The notes below the pieces were generated by a model. That model had not been told where the DNA came from and ran no database searches. It was given only the letters and a program-made list of their open reading frames with translations. 32,756 nucleotides of DNA, from contig NZ_BCXA01000062.1 in the NCBI RefSeq assembly GCF_001894865.1, positions 1 through 32,756 of the forward strand, in the 5' to 3' direction. Below, piece by piece: positions 5,623 to 13,930 of the stretch (the first letter of the stretch is position 1; every line of letters starts with the position of its first letter). This stretch comes from Rhodococcus maanshanensis NBRC 100610. Lineage in GTDB: Bacteria; Actinomycetota; Actinomycetes; Mycobacteriales; Mycobacteriaceae. The position numbers were made by a program, and so were the translations under genes.

Positions 5623-8447
5623 CGGGCGTTCACCTCGACCTCCGCGTCGAGCCGAGCGCCGAGGCTGCGCAGCACGTCGAGCACCAGTCCGACGACGATG
5701 AGGTACACGCCGAGGTCGAAGAAGATCGCGGTCACCATCTTGATGTGGCCGAGCAGCGGCAGCGTGACCTCCAGGGTCGCCGAGGAGAGCGCGGGGGCGC
5801 CGAGGAACAGCGAGGCCAGCGCGGTGCCCGCGGAGAAGATCAGGCCGAGGCCGAGGATCTTGCCGGCGTCGATGGGGACCGCCTCGCCGAGCTCGTAGCG
5901 ACCGCCTGCCAGGTACCGGAGCACCAGCGCCAGGCCCGCGGTGAGCCCGCCCGCGAAGCCGCCGCCGGGGGCGTTGTGGCCGGAGAAGAAGAAGTAGACG
6001 GACAGCACCATCATGGTCGGGAAGATCATCCGGGTGGTGATCTCCAGGACCAGCGAGCGATGCCGGGGATCGATCAGGTCGCCGCCGCGCAGCCAGGTGG
6101 TCTCCGAGCTCGACGCGGCCTCCTCGGCACCCGGTGCGTCGGACACGCGCGGCGCGGTACCGAACCGGCGGGTGCGGAACACCAGCGAGGCGACGCCGGT
6201 GGCGGCGACGAGCAGCACCGAGATCTCGCCGAGGGTGTCCCAGGCACGGATGTCGACCAGCAGCACGTTCACCACGTTCTTGCCGTTGCCGAGGGTGTAG
6301 GCGGCCTCGGGCAGCTGCAGCGAGATCGGCGCGGTGTTGCGGGCGTTCATCGCGTACGCGCCGAGCGCCGTGACGGTGAGACCCACGGCGGCGCCGAGCA
6401 GGGCGCGCGGCGCCTTGAAGCCGACGGACTGCCGTTCGTCGGTCTCGGCGGGCAGCTTGCGCAGCACCAGCACGAAGATCACCAGGGTCAGCGTCTCCAC
6501 CAGGAACTGGGTCAGGGCCAGGTCCGGCGCGCCGTCGAGGGCGAAGATGACGCCGCAGCCGTAGCCGCCGACACCGACCAGGATGACGCTGGCCAGGCGG
6601 TTGCGCATCACGGTCGCGGCCAGCGCGGCGGCGATCATGATCAGCCCGACCGCGAACTGGATCGGGGATTCCCACAGCCGCAGCCGGACCCCGGTGTCGG
6701 TGTTGAGCGCCAGCAGGATCGTCGGCAGCAGCACCAGGGTGACGAGGATCGACGCCTGCGTCAGCGGCAGCGAACCGCGCTGGGTGGTGCCGGTGAGCTT
6801 GATCGAGATGGTGTCCATCGCGCGCAGCGTGGCGTCGTACACGCGGTCGGCGTTGCCGAGCGGCGGATGCTCGAAGCGCAGCCTGCTGACCCAGCGGTGC
6901 GCGACGAACAGCACCGCGCCGCAGCCGATCACCAGGACGGTCAGCCACAGCGGCAGGCCGAAACCGTGCCACAGCGCGAGGTGGTAGTCGGCGTGCCCGC
7001 CCGAGGGCAGCGTCTGCGCGTACGGGCTGAGCAGGCGGTCCATCACCGGGGCCGCCAGACCGGCGGCCAGTCCGCCGACGGCGAGCAGGGCGGGGACGAA
7101 CAGGAACAGCGGGCCCGCGGCGTGCATGCCCTGCACGGCCGGGCTCGGCCGCTTCAACTGCTTGCGGCCGAACGCGCCCCAGATGAACCGGATGCTGTAC
7201 GTCACGGTCAGGATCGAGCCGGCGACGACCGTGGCGAGCACCAGGGTCCGCACGGTCGGGCTCAACGCGTCGGTGGTGGCGATCGCCTCGAGGGCGCCCT
7301 CCTTGCCGACGAAGCCGAGGAACGGCGGCAGCCCCGCCATGCTGGCGGCGGCGAGGACCGCGATGACGCACAGCGCGGGGGCGGCCTTGCCCAGGTGGGC
7401 CAGCTTGCGGATGTCGCGGGTGCCGGTGGTGTGGTCGATGACGCCGACCACCATGAACAGGGCGGCCTTGAACATCGCGTGCGCGACCACCATGGTGATG
7501 CCCGCCAGCGCGGCGTTCCTGTCGCCGATGCCGACCAGGGTGATCAGGAAGCCGAGCTGGCTGACGGTGCCGAAGGCGAGGATCAGTTTCAGGTCGAAGG
7601 CCCGCAGCGACCGCCAGCCCGCGAGCAGCATCGACGCCAGCCCGAGCGTGATCACGGTGACCCGCCACGGCGCGGAGTCGGCGAACCCGGGCGCGAGCCG
7701 GGCGACGAGATAGATGCCCGCCTTCACCATCGCGGCCGCGTGCAGGTAGGCGCTGACCGGCGTCGGGGCGGCCATCGCGCCGGGCAGCCAGAAGTGCATC
7801 GGCACGATCGCGGACTTCGACAGCGCGCCGATGAGCACGAGCACCACGCCGACCCCGGCGAGCCAGCCGCCGGGTGGGTCGGCGAGCAGGTCTGAGATCA
7901 GGTAGCTGCCACCGACCTGGCCGAGGATGATGAAGCCGACCAGCATCGCGAGGCCGCCCGCGGTGGTGACCAGCAGCGCCTGGGTGGCGGCCCTGCGGCT
8001 CGACGCCCGCTCCGCGTAGTGCCCGACCAGCAGGAACGAGAGCACCGTGGTCAGTTCCCAGAAGGTGTAGAGGATGAGCATGTTGTCGCTGGTGACCAGG
8101 CCGAACATGGCGCCTGCGAACGCGACCATCTCGGCGGCGAAGATGCCGAGGCGGGGCTCGTCGTCGGTGAAGTAGCGCGAGCAGTAGACCAGCACGAGGC
8201 TGCCGATCCCGAGGATCAGCGCGGACATGATCGCGGCGAGGGCGTCGAAGCGCATGTCGATGTCCATCGACAGCCCTGGTGCCCACTGGATGTGCAGGCT
8301 CTGCTGTGTGCCCCAGTTCTTGATCACCCAGCCGAGGCTCGCGAGCGGCACCAGCGACAGCGGGAGGAATGCGTTGCGGCCCATCGCTCGCACCACAAGC
8401 GGCGCCAGGACGGCGGCGACAGCGTGGGCGATCAGGACAGCAAGCAA
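5619..8447 (-). CDS. mnhA: Na+/H+ antiporter subunit MnhA/MrpA with fused MnhB module
   Basis: A protein of about 942 residues. The N-terminal about 500 residues are NuoL-like: F-W-E-L-T-T near residue 125, then S-K-S-A-I-V-P-M-H-F-W-L-P-G-A-M near 210, and V-V-A-H-A-M-F-K-A-A-L-F-M near 310. The C-terminal about 140 residues (F-F-F-S-G-H-N-A-P-G-G-G-F-A-G-G-L onward) are a complete MrpB module, so A and B are fused, as usual in actinobacteria. The TTG at 8447 is chosen because GGAG lies six bases before it and the family sequence L-L-A-V-L-I-A begins there. Longer open frames upstream give a basic, non-homologous leader. It is the first gene of the operon and exchanges Na+ for H+ at the cytoplasmic membrane. 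Confidence 0.93.
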   Translation of the reverse strand: MLAVLIAHAVAAVLAPLVVRAMGRNAFLPLSLVPLASLGWVIKNWGTQQSLHIQWAPGLSMDIDMRFDALAAIMSALILGIGSLVLVYCSRYFTDDEPRLGIFAAEMVAFAGAMFGLVTSDNMLILYTFWELTTVLSFLLVGHYAERASSRRAATQALLVTTAGGLAMLVGFIILGQVGGSYLISDLLADPPGGWLAGVGVVLVLIGALSKSAIVPMHFWLPGAMAAPTPVSAYLHAAAMVKAGIYLVARLAPGFADSAPWRVTVITLGLASMLLAGWRSLRAFDLKLILAFGTVSQLGFLITLVGIGDRNAALAGITMVVAHAMFKAALFMVVGVIDHTTGTRDIRKLAHLGKAAPALCVIAVLAAASMAGLPPFLGFVGKEGALEAIATTDALSPTVRTLVLATVVAGSILTVTYSIRFIWGAFGRKQLKRPSPAVQGMHAAGPLFLFVPALLAVGGLAAGLAAPVMDRLLSPYAQTLPSGGHADYHLALWHGFGLPLWLTVLVIGCGAVLFVAHRWVSRLRFEHPPLGNADRVYDATLRAMDTISIKLTGTTQRGSLPLTQASILVTLVLLPTILLALNTDTGVRLRLWESPIQFAVGLIMIAAALAATVMRNRLASVILVGVGGYGCGVIFALDGAPDLALTQFLVETLTLVIFVLVLRKLPAETDERQSVGFKAPRALLGAAVGLTVTALGAYAMNARNTAPISLQLPEAAYTLGNGKNVVNVLLVDIRAWDTLGEISVLLVAATGVASLVFRTRRFGTAPRVSDAPGAEEAASSSETTWLRGGDLIDPRHRSLVLEITTRMIFPTMMVLSVYFFFSGHNAPGGGFAGGLTAGLALVLRYLAGGRYELGEAVPIDAGKILGLGLIFSAGTALASLFLGAPALSSATLEVTLPLLGHIKMVTAIFFDLGVYLIVVGLVLDVLRSLGARLDAEVEVNAR

Positions 8448-8551
8448 AGGGCACTCCGTCGTTTGTCGTGTGCGGCGGCGGGGTGTCGGTACGCCCGGAG
8501 GTATCCGGGGGTCTGTGTCCGAGTTTAGTGGATGCCCCGTGTCCGAACGCA

Positions 8552-8611
8552 GGCGGCTTCGCCGCCCGTGAGTCTTTTGTGTCGCCCCGCGGGCCAAAAG
8601 GACTCACGGGC
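8552..8611. repeat. Two hairpins between mnhA and the Nudix gene
   Basis: A small hairpin (8552-8557 with 8561-8566, loop TTC) sits beside a larger one. In the larger one, 8564-8574 pairs perfectly with 8601-8611 (11 bp). After a one-base bulge, TTTTG at 8575-8579 pairs with CAAAA at 8595-8599. The loop contains the palindrome CCCGCGGG. The element lies between divergent genes, 23 bases before the Nudix ATG and about 115 bases upstream of mnhA. It may be a bidirectional regulatory palindrome, a repeated intergenic element, or an untranslated-leader hairpin. Confidence 0.5.
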
Positions 8612-8633
8612 CGAAGGCGCATATCCTCAGGCA

Positions 8634-9041
8634 ATGGCCGAGATCAGGACCGTCGCCCTCGCCCACATCAGGGACCGCCGGATGCTGCAGGCCCGCTCCG
8701 CGGGCAAGTCGGCTTTCTACATGGCGGGCGGCAAGATCGACCCGGGTGAAACCCCGGAAGAGGCCCTGCACAGGGAGATTCGCGAGGAGCTCGACGCGGG
8801 CGTCGTCGAGGGCACGCTCAGCACGCTCGGCGTGTTCGAGGCGGAGGCCTTCGGGCACCCGGCCGGCACCCGGCTGCACATGACGTGTTTCCTCGCGGAC
8901 CTGACCGACGAGCCGACCGCGACGAGCGAGATCGCCGAGCTCCGGTACTTCACCGTCGACGAGTACGCGGCGATGCCGGAGACCGCGCCCGGCTCGCGGC
9001 TGGTGTTCGAGCGACTGCAGGCGCTCGGCCTGGTGGACTGA
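8634..9041 (+). CDS. Nudix hydrolase
   Basis: A 135-residue protein with a clear Nudix box at residues 33-55: G-x5-E39-x7-R47-E-I-R-E-E52-L. It would hydrolyse a nucleoside diphosphate linked to some group; no substrate-defining feature is visible. The start at 8634 is preferred because homology begins at once (A-E-I-R-T-V-A-L-A-H-I). The open frame extends further upstream but crosses the intergenic hairpins. The following gene begins three bases after its stop, so the two are probably cotranscribed and coupled. The pairing of a Nudix enzyme with an ASCH-like DNA or RNA-binding protein may be functional. Confidence 0.88.
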   Translation: MAEIRTVALAHIRDRRMLQARSAGKSAFYMAGGKIDPGETPEEALHREIREELDAGVVEGTLSTLGVFEAEAFGHPAGTRLHMTCFLADLTDEPTATSEIAELRYFTVDEYAAMPETAPGSRLVFERLQALGLVD

Positions 9042-9044
9042 CCG

Positions 9045-9635
9045 GTGATCTTCACCGCGGCGCACCTCGAGGGCATCAGGTCGGGCGCGGTGACGCTCGC
9101 GTTCCGGCGGTGGGACCGGCCGCGGGTGCGGGCCGGTTCGAGCCAGCGGACCGCGGTGGGGGTGATCGCGTTCGACGTGGTCGAGGAGATCGCGCCGAGC
9201 GAGGTGACGGACGCCGACGCCGAGGCGGCCGGGTTCCCGTCGGCCGAGAAGATGCTCGCCTTCGTGGACAAGAAGGCGCACGGTCCGATCCTGTACCGGA
9301 TCGCGCTGCGCTACGGCGGCGCCGATCCGCGGCAGGCGCTGCGGGAGAACGCCGAGCTGTCGGTGGCCGAGCTCGAGAAACTGCGGCGGCGGTTGGCGAG
9401 GATGGACGCGAACGGGGCCTGGACCGAGGCCACCCTGCGCCTGATCGGCGAACGGCCTGCGGTGGTCTCGACCGAGCTGGCGGAGGCGATGTCGATGGAG
9501 CGGCAGCCGTTCAAGATCCGGGTGCGCCGGCTCAAGGAACTCGGGCTCACCGAGAGCCTGGAGGTCGGCTACCGGCTCAGCCCGCGGGGCAGGCGGGTGC
9601 TCGAGACCCTGTTCGCCGACGGCGCGGGCGCCTGA
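9045..9635 (+). CDS. ASCH/PUA-like domain plus winged-helix protein (hypothetical)
   Basis: A 196-residue protein starting with GTG. Residues 1-90 look like an ASCH/PUA-like fold: an initial I-F-T-A-A-H-L-E-G-I-R-S-G, then T-L-A-F-R-R-W, a basic patch, then V-I-A-F-D-V-V. ASCH domains bind nucleic acids or modified nucleosides. Residues about 105-190 are helical and read as a winged helix-turn-helix (E-L-A-E-A-M-S-M-E-R-Q-P-F-K-I-R-V-R-R-L, then Y-R-L-S-P-R-G). I infer a nucleic-acid-binding regulator or modification-associated protein. Spacing of three bases to the Nudix gene suggests cooperation. The domain assignments are by eye and moderately secure. Confidence 0.6.
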   Translation: MIFTAAHLEGIRSGAVTLAFRRWDRPRVRAGSSQRTAVGVIAFDVVEEIAPSEVTDADAEAAGFPSAEKMLAFVDKKAHGPILYRIALRYGGADPRQALRENAELSVAELEKLRRRLARMDANGAWTEATLRLIGERPAVVSTELAEAMSMERQPFKIRVRRLKELGLTESLEVGYRLSPRGRRVLETLFADGAGA

Positions 9636-9679
9636 CGATTCCCCCTCCCGTCCGCGGCCGGGAGGACTAGATTCCGAAG

Positions 9680-11299
9680 ATGGACTCGCCCCGCTTGTCC
9701 CGTCGTGCCGTTCTGCGCGGTGCCGCGCTCGGCCTGGGCGCCGCGGCGTTCGGTCCGCTCGCCACCCACACCGCCGCGGCGCAGGCCGCGCCGCCGGGCG
9801 GCAAGACCGCGATCGTCGTTGGCAGCGGCTTCGGCGGCGCGGTGGCAGCCCTGCGGCTGGGCATGGCGGGCATCGAGACCACGGTCCTCGAGCGCGGCAG
9901 GCGCTGGCCGATCGATCCGGCGGGCAACACCTTCGCCACCCTGGACGCGCCGGACGGTCGCGCGTCGTGGCTGCACGACCGGCCCTACATCAACCCGCTG
10001 ACCCAGCTGCAGCCGATCCAGCGCTACGTCGGCGTCGTCGACGAGGTCAGGGGCAACGGCATCAACTCGGTCTACGGCGCAGGCGTCGGCGGCGGGTCGC
10101 TGGTGTTCGGCACCTACACCCCGCAGCCGCGGCGGCGCGACTTCGAGCAGGTCTTCCCGCGGCAGATCGACTACGGCGAACTGGACCGGGTGTACTACCC
10201 GCGGGCGCGGGCCTCGCTCGGCACCTCACCGCTGCCAGCCGACCTGCTCGCCCACCCCGCCTACAAGGGCGCGCGGGCCTGGCTCGCCGATGTCGCGGAC
10301 TACGGCGGCCAGCCGTCCTTCCACGACTTCTGCGTCGACTGGGACCTGGTGCGCGCCGAGCTGGCCGGGACACGTCGCGCGTCGGTGACCGTCGGGGAGG
10401 GCCCGTACGGCATCAATTCCGGGGCGAAGAACAGCGTCGATCACAACTACCTGCCCAGGGCCGAGGCGACAGGGAACGTCACGGTGCTGCCGCTGCACGA
10501 GGTCGTCGAGATCCGGGAGACGCAGGGGCGCAGCGGCTTCGAGGTGACCGTCAAGCGCATCGACGAGTACGGGACCGTCCTCGAGCACAAGCGCCTGGTG
10601 GCGGACTACCTCTTCATGGCGGCAGGCTCGTTCTACACCAGCGCGTTGCTGGTGACCGCGAAGGCGAAGGGCGCGCTGCCGAGGCTGAACGAGCACGTGG
10701 GCAAGGGCTTCGGCAACAACGGCGACTTCCTCATCTCGCGCACCCTGACCCACCGCGAGTACGGCGCCAAGCAGGCCGGGCCAGGCGTCGCGGCCCTCTA
10801 CGACGACGACACACCGGACGGGACCGTCGCGATGTCGTGGCAGGCGGCGCCGTTCCCGGAGATCGCAGGCGGTAACACCAGCACCAACCTGATCCAGCTG
10901 ATCACCGCCGAGCGGGGCTCCATCGACTACAACCCCGCGCTCGGGCGCGCCGAACTCAACTACCCGCACGGCGAGGCCGACAGCGATGTCGATGCCCGCG
11001 GGCGGCGGTTCGCAGGCCGGTTCCACGATCGCGCCGATGTGGCGCACGGGTACCCGGCGAACGGTATCCCGGTCTACCCGCGGCTCGCCGGATTCGGCAG
11101 CGCGGCGACCTTCCACGGCCTCGGCGGCATGGTGATGGGCCGGGCGTGCAGCTACGAGGGCCGGGTCGCCGGCTACGACAACATGTACGTCGTCGACGGC
11201 TCGCTGATCCCCGGTTCCACGGCGCTGGTGAACCCCTCACTGACGATCACCGCGGTCGCGGAGCGATGCATGGACCATTTCCTGGCCGCCAACGGGTGA
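9680..11299 (+). CDS. Secreted GMC flavoprotein, cholesterol oxidase-like
   Basis: A 539-residue protein with a Tat signal (S-R-R-A-V-L-R-G near residues 7-14, signal end near A-Q-A) and an FAD-binding V-V-G-S-G-F-G-G near residues 46-53. The C-terminus is very like class I cholesterol oxidases (choA type): G-R-V-A-G-Y-D-N-M-Y-V-V-D-G-S-L-I-P-G-S, with H479 in F-H-G-L-G-G and N518 in V-N-P matching catalytic His447 and Asn485 of the Streptomyces enzyme. The residue matching catalytic Glu361, placed by the conserved A-P-x-P, is Gln388. That Glu is the isomerase base, so this enzyme may oxidise 3-beta-hydroxysterols without isomerising them. It sits in a plus-strand run; no choE-like or steroid gene is adjacent. 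Confidence 0.85.
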   Translation: MDSPRLSRRAVLRGAALGLGAAAFGPLATHTAAAQAAPPGGKTAIVVGSGFGGAVAALRLGMAGIETTVLERGRRWPIDPAGNTFATLDAPDGRASWLHDRPYINPLTQLQPIQRYVGVVDEVRGNGINSVYGAGVGGGSLVFGTYTPQPRRRDFEQVFPRQIDYGELDRVYYPRARASLGTSPLPADLLAHPAYKGARAWLADVADYGGQPSFHDFCVDWDLVRAELAGTRRASVTVGEGPYGINSGAKNSVDHNYLPRAEATGNVTVLPLHEVVEIRETQGRSGFEVTVKRIDEYGTVLEHKRLVADYLFMAAGSFYTSALLVTAKAKGALPRLNEHVGKGFGNNGDFLISRTLTHREYGAKQAGPGVAALYDDDTPDGTVAMSWQAAPFPEIAGGNTSTNLIQLITAERGSIDYNPALGRAELNYPHGEADSDVDARGRRFAGRFHDRADVAHGYPANGIPVYPRLAGFGSAATFHGLGGMVMGRACSYEGRVAGYDNMYVVDGSLIPGSTALVNPSLTITAVAERCMDHFLAANG

Positions 11300-11369
11300 G
11301 GGCGCGCGCGGTTGCCGAGTGCCGCCGCGGGGTCGACGATTGGACGAGGGGACCGGCGAAGGGGATGCG

Positions 11370-12209
11370 ATGACGTCGAGATCGGCAGCGTTGGCGACGT
11401 TCGCCGCCGCCTTCGTCGGCGCGGCGGTCATCGCCAACCGCCTGGCAGGAAAGCCCGTGCCGTTCCTGCGGTGGTCGGTGATCCGGTTCGCGCTCGGTGC
11501 CAGGCGCCTGCTCGGCGAGGGGCAGGTCGGTGACGGGCGGGAGGAGGCGCTGGCCGCGCACGTGACGGCGACGGCCCGTCGCGGGGACATCGACGACGTG
11601 ATCCGCGTCATCGACGACTTCGCGCACACCAGGAGCTTCCTGATGAACGTCGGCGACGAGAAGGGCGAGATCCTGGACGCGGCGGTGCGGCGCGCCCGTC
11701 CCGCCCTGCTGCTCGAGCTCGGCACCTACTGCGGGTACAGCGCGTTGCGGATGGCGCGGGTGATGCCGCCGGACGCCACGGTCTGCACCGTCGAGATCAA
11801 CCCTGCGAACGCGGCGATCGCCCGGCGGATATGGGAGCACGCGGGGGTTGGCGAGCGCATCACGTCGGTCGTCGGGTCGATCGGTGACGGCGGGACGACG
11901 GTGGCACGGCTGCGGGACGAGTACGGTATCGACACCGGCACAGTCGATTTCGTGTTCATCGACCACCTCAAGAGCGCCTACCTGCCGGACCTGCTCCGCA
12001 TCGTGGACGAGGGCTGGTTGCACCCCGGCAGCCTGGTGGTCGCGGACAACGTCAGGTTCCCCGGTGCCCCCGACTACCTCGCCTACATGCGCTCGGAGGA
12101 GGGCGGGCGGTGGCGGTCGAAGGAGCACTACACCCATGTCGAGTACCAGCGGGTGCTCAGGGACCTGGTGCTCGAGTCCGAGTTCTGCGACGACCTCGCC
12201 GGCCGGTGA
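11370..12209 (+). CDS. Membrane-anchored catechol O-methyltransferase-like enzyme
   Basis: A 279-residue class I SAM-dependent methyltransferase. The start at 11370 is preferred over an earlier GTG because AAGGGG precedes it. Residues about 6-25 form one hydrophobic helix, a possible anchor. The catalytic part closely follows vertebrate COMT: M-N-V-G-D-E-K-G-E-I-L-D, L-L-E-L-G-T-Y-C-G-Y-S-A-L-R-M-A, D198-H-L-K201, and A-D226-N227-V-R-F-P-G-A-P-D-Y. The Asp/Asp/Asn that bind Mg2+ in rat COMT (D141, D169, N170) have the same 28-residue spacing, and K201 matches catalytic K144. It should methylate a catechol hydroxyl; the natural substrate is unknown. A strong hairpin terminator follows. Confidence 0.85.
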   Translation: MTSRSAALATFAAAFVGAAVIANRLAGKPVPFLRWSVIRFALGARRLLGEGQVGDGREEALAAHVTATARRGDIDDVIRVIDDFAHTRSFLMNVGDEKGEILDAAVRRARPALLLELGTYCGYSALRMARVMPPDATVCTVEINPANAAIARRIWEHAGVGERITSVVGSIGDGGTTVARLRDEYGIDTGTVDFVFIDHLKSAYLPDLLRIVDEGWLHPGSLVVADNVRFPGAPDYLAYMRSEEGGRWRSKEHYTHVEYQRVLRDLVLESEFCDDLAGR

Positions 12210-12303
12210 ACGGGGCAGACCGCTCAGCCCGGAGACGATATTGCTCCCTCGGCCGCGGCTGAGGTCAAGGCGCGGTGGCAGATTCGCGTTCGGCTCGACG
12301 CAC

Positions 12304-12337
12304 GGTGACCACGCCACGGGAGCGTGGCGTGGTCACC
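12304..12337. terminator. Bidirectional hairpin terminator between convergent genes
   Basis: A perfect 14-bp inverted repeat (12304-12317 with 12324-12337) with a six-base loop lies between the convergent COMT-like gene and the drug exporter. There is no T-run on either side, as is common for actinomycete terminators. It can serve both directions. Confidence 0.8.
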
Positions 12338-12360
12338 GGCGTCAGCGGCGGGCGTCGGGC

Positions 12361-13857
12361 TCAGTGCGCCATGGCGGGCTGACCACCCTCGGCCGGGGCC
12401 GGCAGCAGGCCGCGGGGGAGCAGGAACGCCGAGATCGCAGCGCCGACCACGAAAATCGCTGCGGCCCACCAGAAGGTCGTCGTGTAGCTGTGCACGGCGG
12501 CGAGGGCGGCATTCTGCGGCGACGGCACCCGCCCGTCCATGAAGCCCGTGGCCGCGGTCGCGGCGACGGTGCTCAGCAGGGCGGTGCCGATCGATCCGCC
12601 GACCTGCTGCATGGTGTTCACCGTCGCGGAGGCGACGCCGGCGTCGTCCGGGTCGACGCCCGTGATGGCGCCCTGCATGCCGGGCGCGAACACCATGCCC
12701 ATGCCGAGGCCGAGCAGCACCAGCCCGGGCAGGATGATCGTCGCGTAGGCGCTGTCGACGTCGATCTGCGCGAGCACCGCCAGCCCGACGGCCGCGACGA
12801 TCAGGCCGGTCGTGATCAGGACCCGCGGCCCGACCCTCGGCAGCAGCACGGCGGTGGCCGTGGTGGCGGAGGTCACCATTCCGGCGACCATCGGCAGGAA
12901 GGCCACACCGGTGACGATCGGTGTGTACTGCAGCACCGTCTGCAGGTAGAAGGTGAGGAACAGGAACACCGCGAACATGCCGGAGCCGGTGATGAACATC
13001 GCCAGGTACGACCCGCCGCGGGTGCGGTCGAGCACGATCCGGAGCGGGAGCAGCGGGTGGGCGACGCGCGTCTCGATGACCACGAACACCGCGAGCAGGA
13101 GGGCGCCCGCGACCAGCCAGGCGATCGTCATCGGGTCGGACCAGCCGTCGGATTCGGCATGTGAGAACCCGTAGACGATGCCGAAGAGGGCGGCGGAGAC
13201 CGTGATGGTGCCCGGGATGTCGAGCTTGGGCCGGTGCTCCGACCGGTGCGGGGCGATCATGAGGACCGCGCCGACCAGCGCCACCGCGGCGAACACGAGG
13301 TTGACGTACAGGCTCCAGCGCCACGACGTCCACTCGGTGAGGACCCCGCCGAGCAGCAGTCCGACCGCGCCGCCCGCACCAGCGACCGCGCCGAAGACGC
13401 CGAACGCCTTGGCCCGCTCGTCGGGCTTGGTGAATGTGGTCGCCAGCAGCGACAGCGCCGCGGGCGCGAGCAGGGCCGCGAAGACGCCCTGACCGGCGCG
13501 CGCGGCCACCAGCATCGGGAAGTTCACCGCAGCGCCGCCGAGCGCGGACATGCCCGCGAAGCCGACGAGGCCGATGACGAAGGTGTTCCTGCGTCCGAAC
13601 AGGTCGCTGAGCCGGCCGCCGAGCAGCAACAGGCTGCCGAACGCGAGCGCGTAGGACGTGACCACCCACTGCCGGTCCGCGTCGGAGAAGCCGAGATCCT
13701 GCTGCGCCGCCGGCAGCGCGATGTTCACGATGGTCGCGTCGAGCACCACCATCAGCTGGGCCAGACCGATGACGGCCAGGATCAGCCAGCGCAGTCGGTG
13801 CTCCCGTGTCGTGTCTCCTGGCCCGGTCTGCGGGCGATCGATCGTGGTCGTGGTCAT
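12361..13857 (-). CDS. MFS drug exporter, DHA2 (EmrB/QacA) family
   Basis: A 498-residue protein with about 14 membrane helices. DHA2 signatures are present: V-V-L-D-A-T-I-V-N-I-A-L-P in helix 1, loop 2-3 motif A as G-G-R-L-S-D-L-F-G-R-R, and A-G-Q-G-V-F-A-A-L-L-A-P-A-A-L-S-L-L in helix 4. It exports unknown hydrophobic or cationic compounds driven by H+. The ATG at 13857 has a good GAGGCGAGG ribosome site; longer frames run through the operators and are rejected. It is divergent from a TetR gene, with two matching operators between, so drug-inducible derepression is expected. Confidence 0.93.
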   Translation of the reverse strand: MTTTTIDRPQTGPGDTTREHRLRWLILAVIGLAQLMVVLDATIVNIALPAAQQDLGFSDADRQWVVTSYALAFGSLLLLGGRLSDLFGRRNTFVIGLVGFAGMSALGGAAVNFPMLVAARAGQGVFAALLAPAALSLLATTFTKPDERAKAFGVFGAVAGAGGAVGLLLGGVLTEWTSWRWSLYVNLVFAAVALVGAVLMIAPHRSEHRPKLDIPGTITVSAALFGIVYGFSHAESDGWSDPMTIAWLVAGALLLAVFVVIETRVAHPLLPLRIVLDRTRGGSYLAMFITGSGMFAVFLFLTFYLQTVLQYTPIVTGVAFLPMVAGMVTSATTATAVLLPRVGPRVLITTGLIVAAVGLAVLAQIDVDSAYATIILPGLVLLGLGMGMVFAPGMQGAITGVDPDDAGVASATVNTMQQVGGSIGTALLSTVAATAATGFMDGRVPSPQNAALAAVHSYTTTFWWAAAIFVVGAAISAFLLPRGLLPAPAEGGQPAMAH

Positions 13858-13891
13858 GAGCGAGCCTCGCCTCGTGGAGTGGTGGAGGTTG

Positions 13892-13914
13892 AAGTGGAGG
13901 AGTAATCTCCACTT
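13892..13914. promoter_or_regulatory. TetR operator O1
   Basis: A perfect palindrome, AAGTGGAG-N7-CTCCACTT, 35 bases upstream of the exporter ATG. A near-identical copy lies 39 bases away, about four DNA turns. It is placed to block exporter transcription. Confidence 0.8.
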
Positions 13915-13930
13915 AGGGAACGGTAGCACT

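Noticed and set aside
5745-7895. 716-codon plus-strand open frame rich in Gln, Arg, His and Glu
   Set aside because: Antisense shadow of mnhA; composition is typical of shadow frames and no domain is seen.
11319-11369. Earlier GTG start for the COMT-like gene
   Set aside because: The added 17 residues are polar and charged with no homology, and the ATG at 11370 has a better ribosome site and starts just before the membrane helix.
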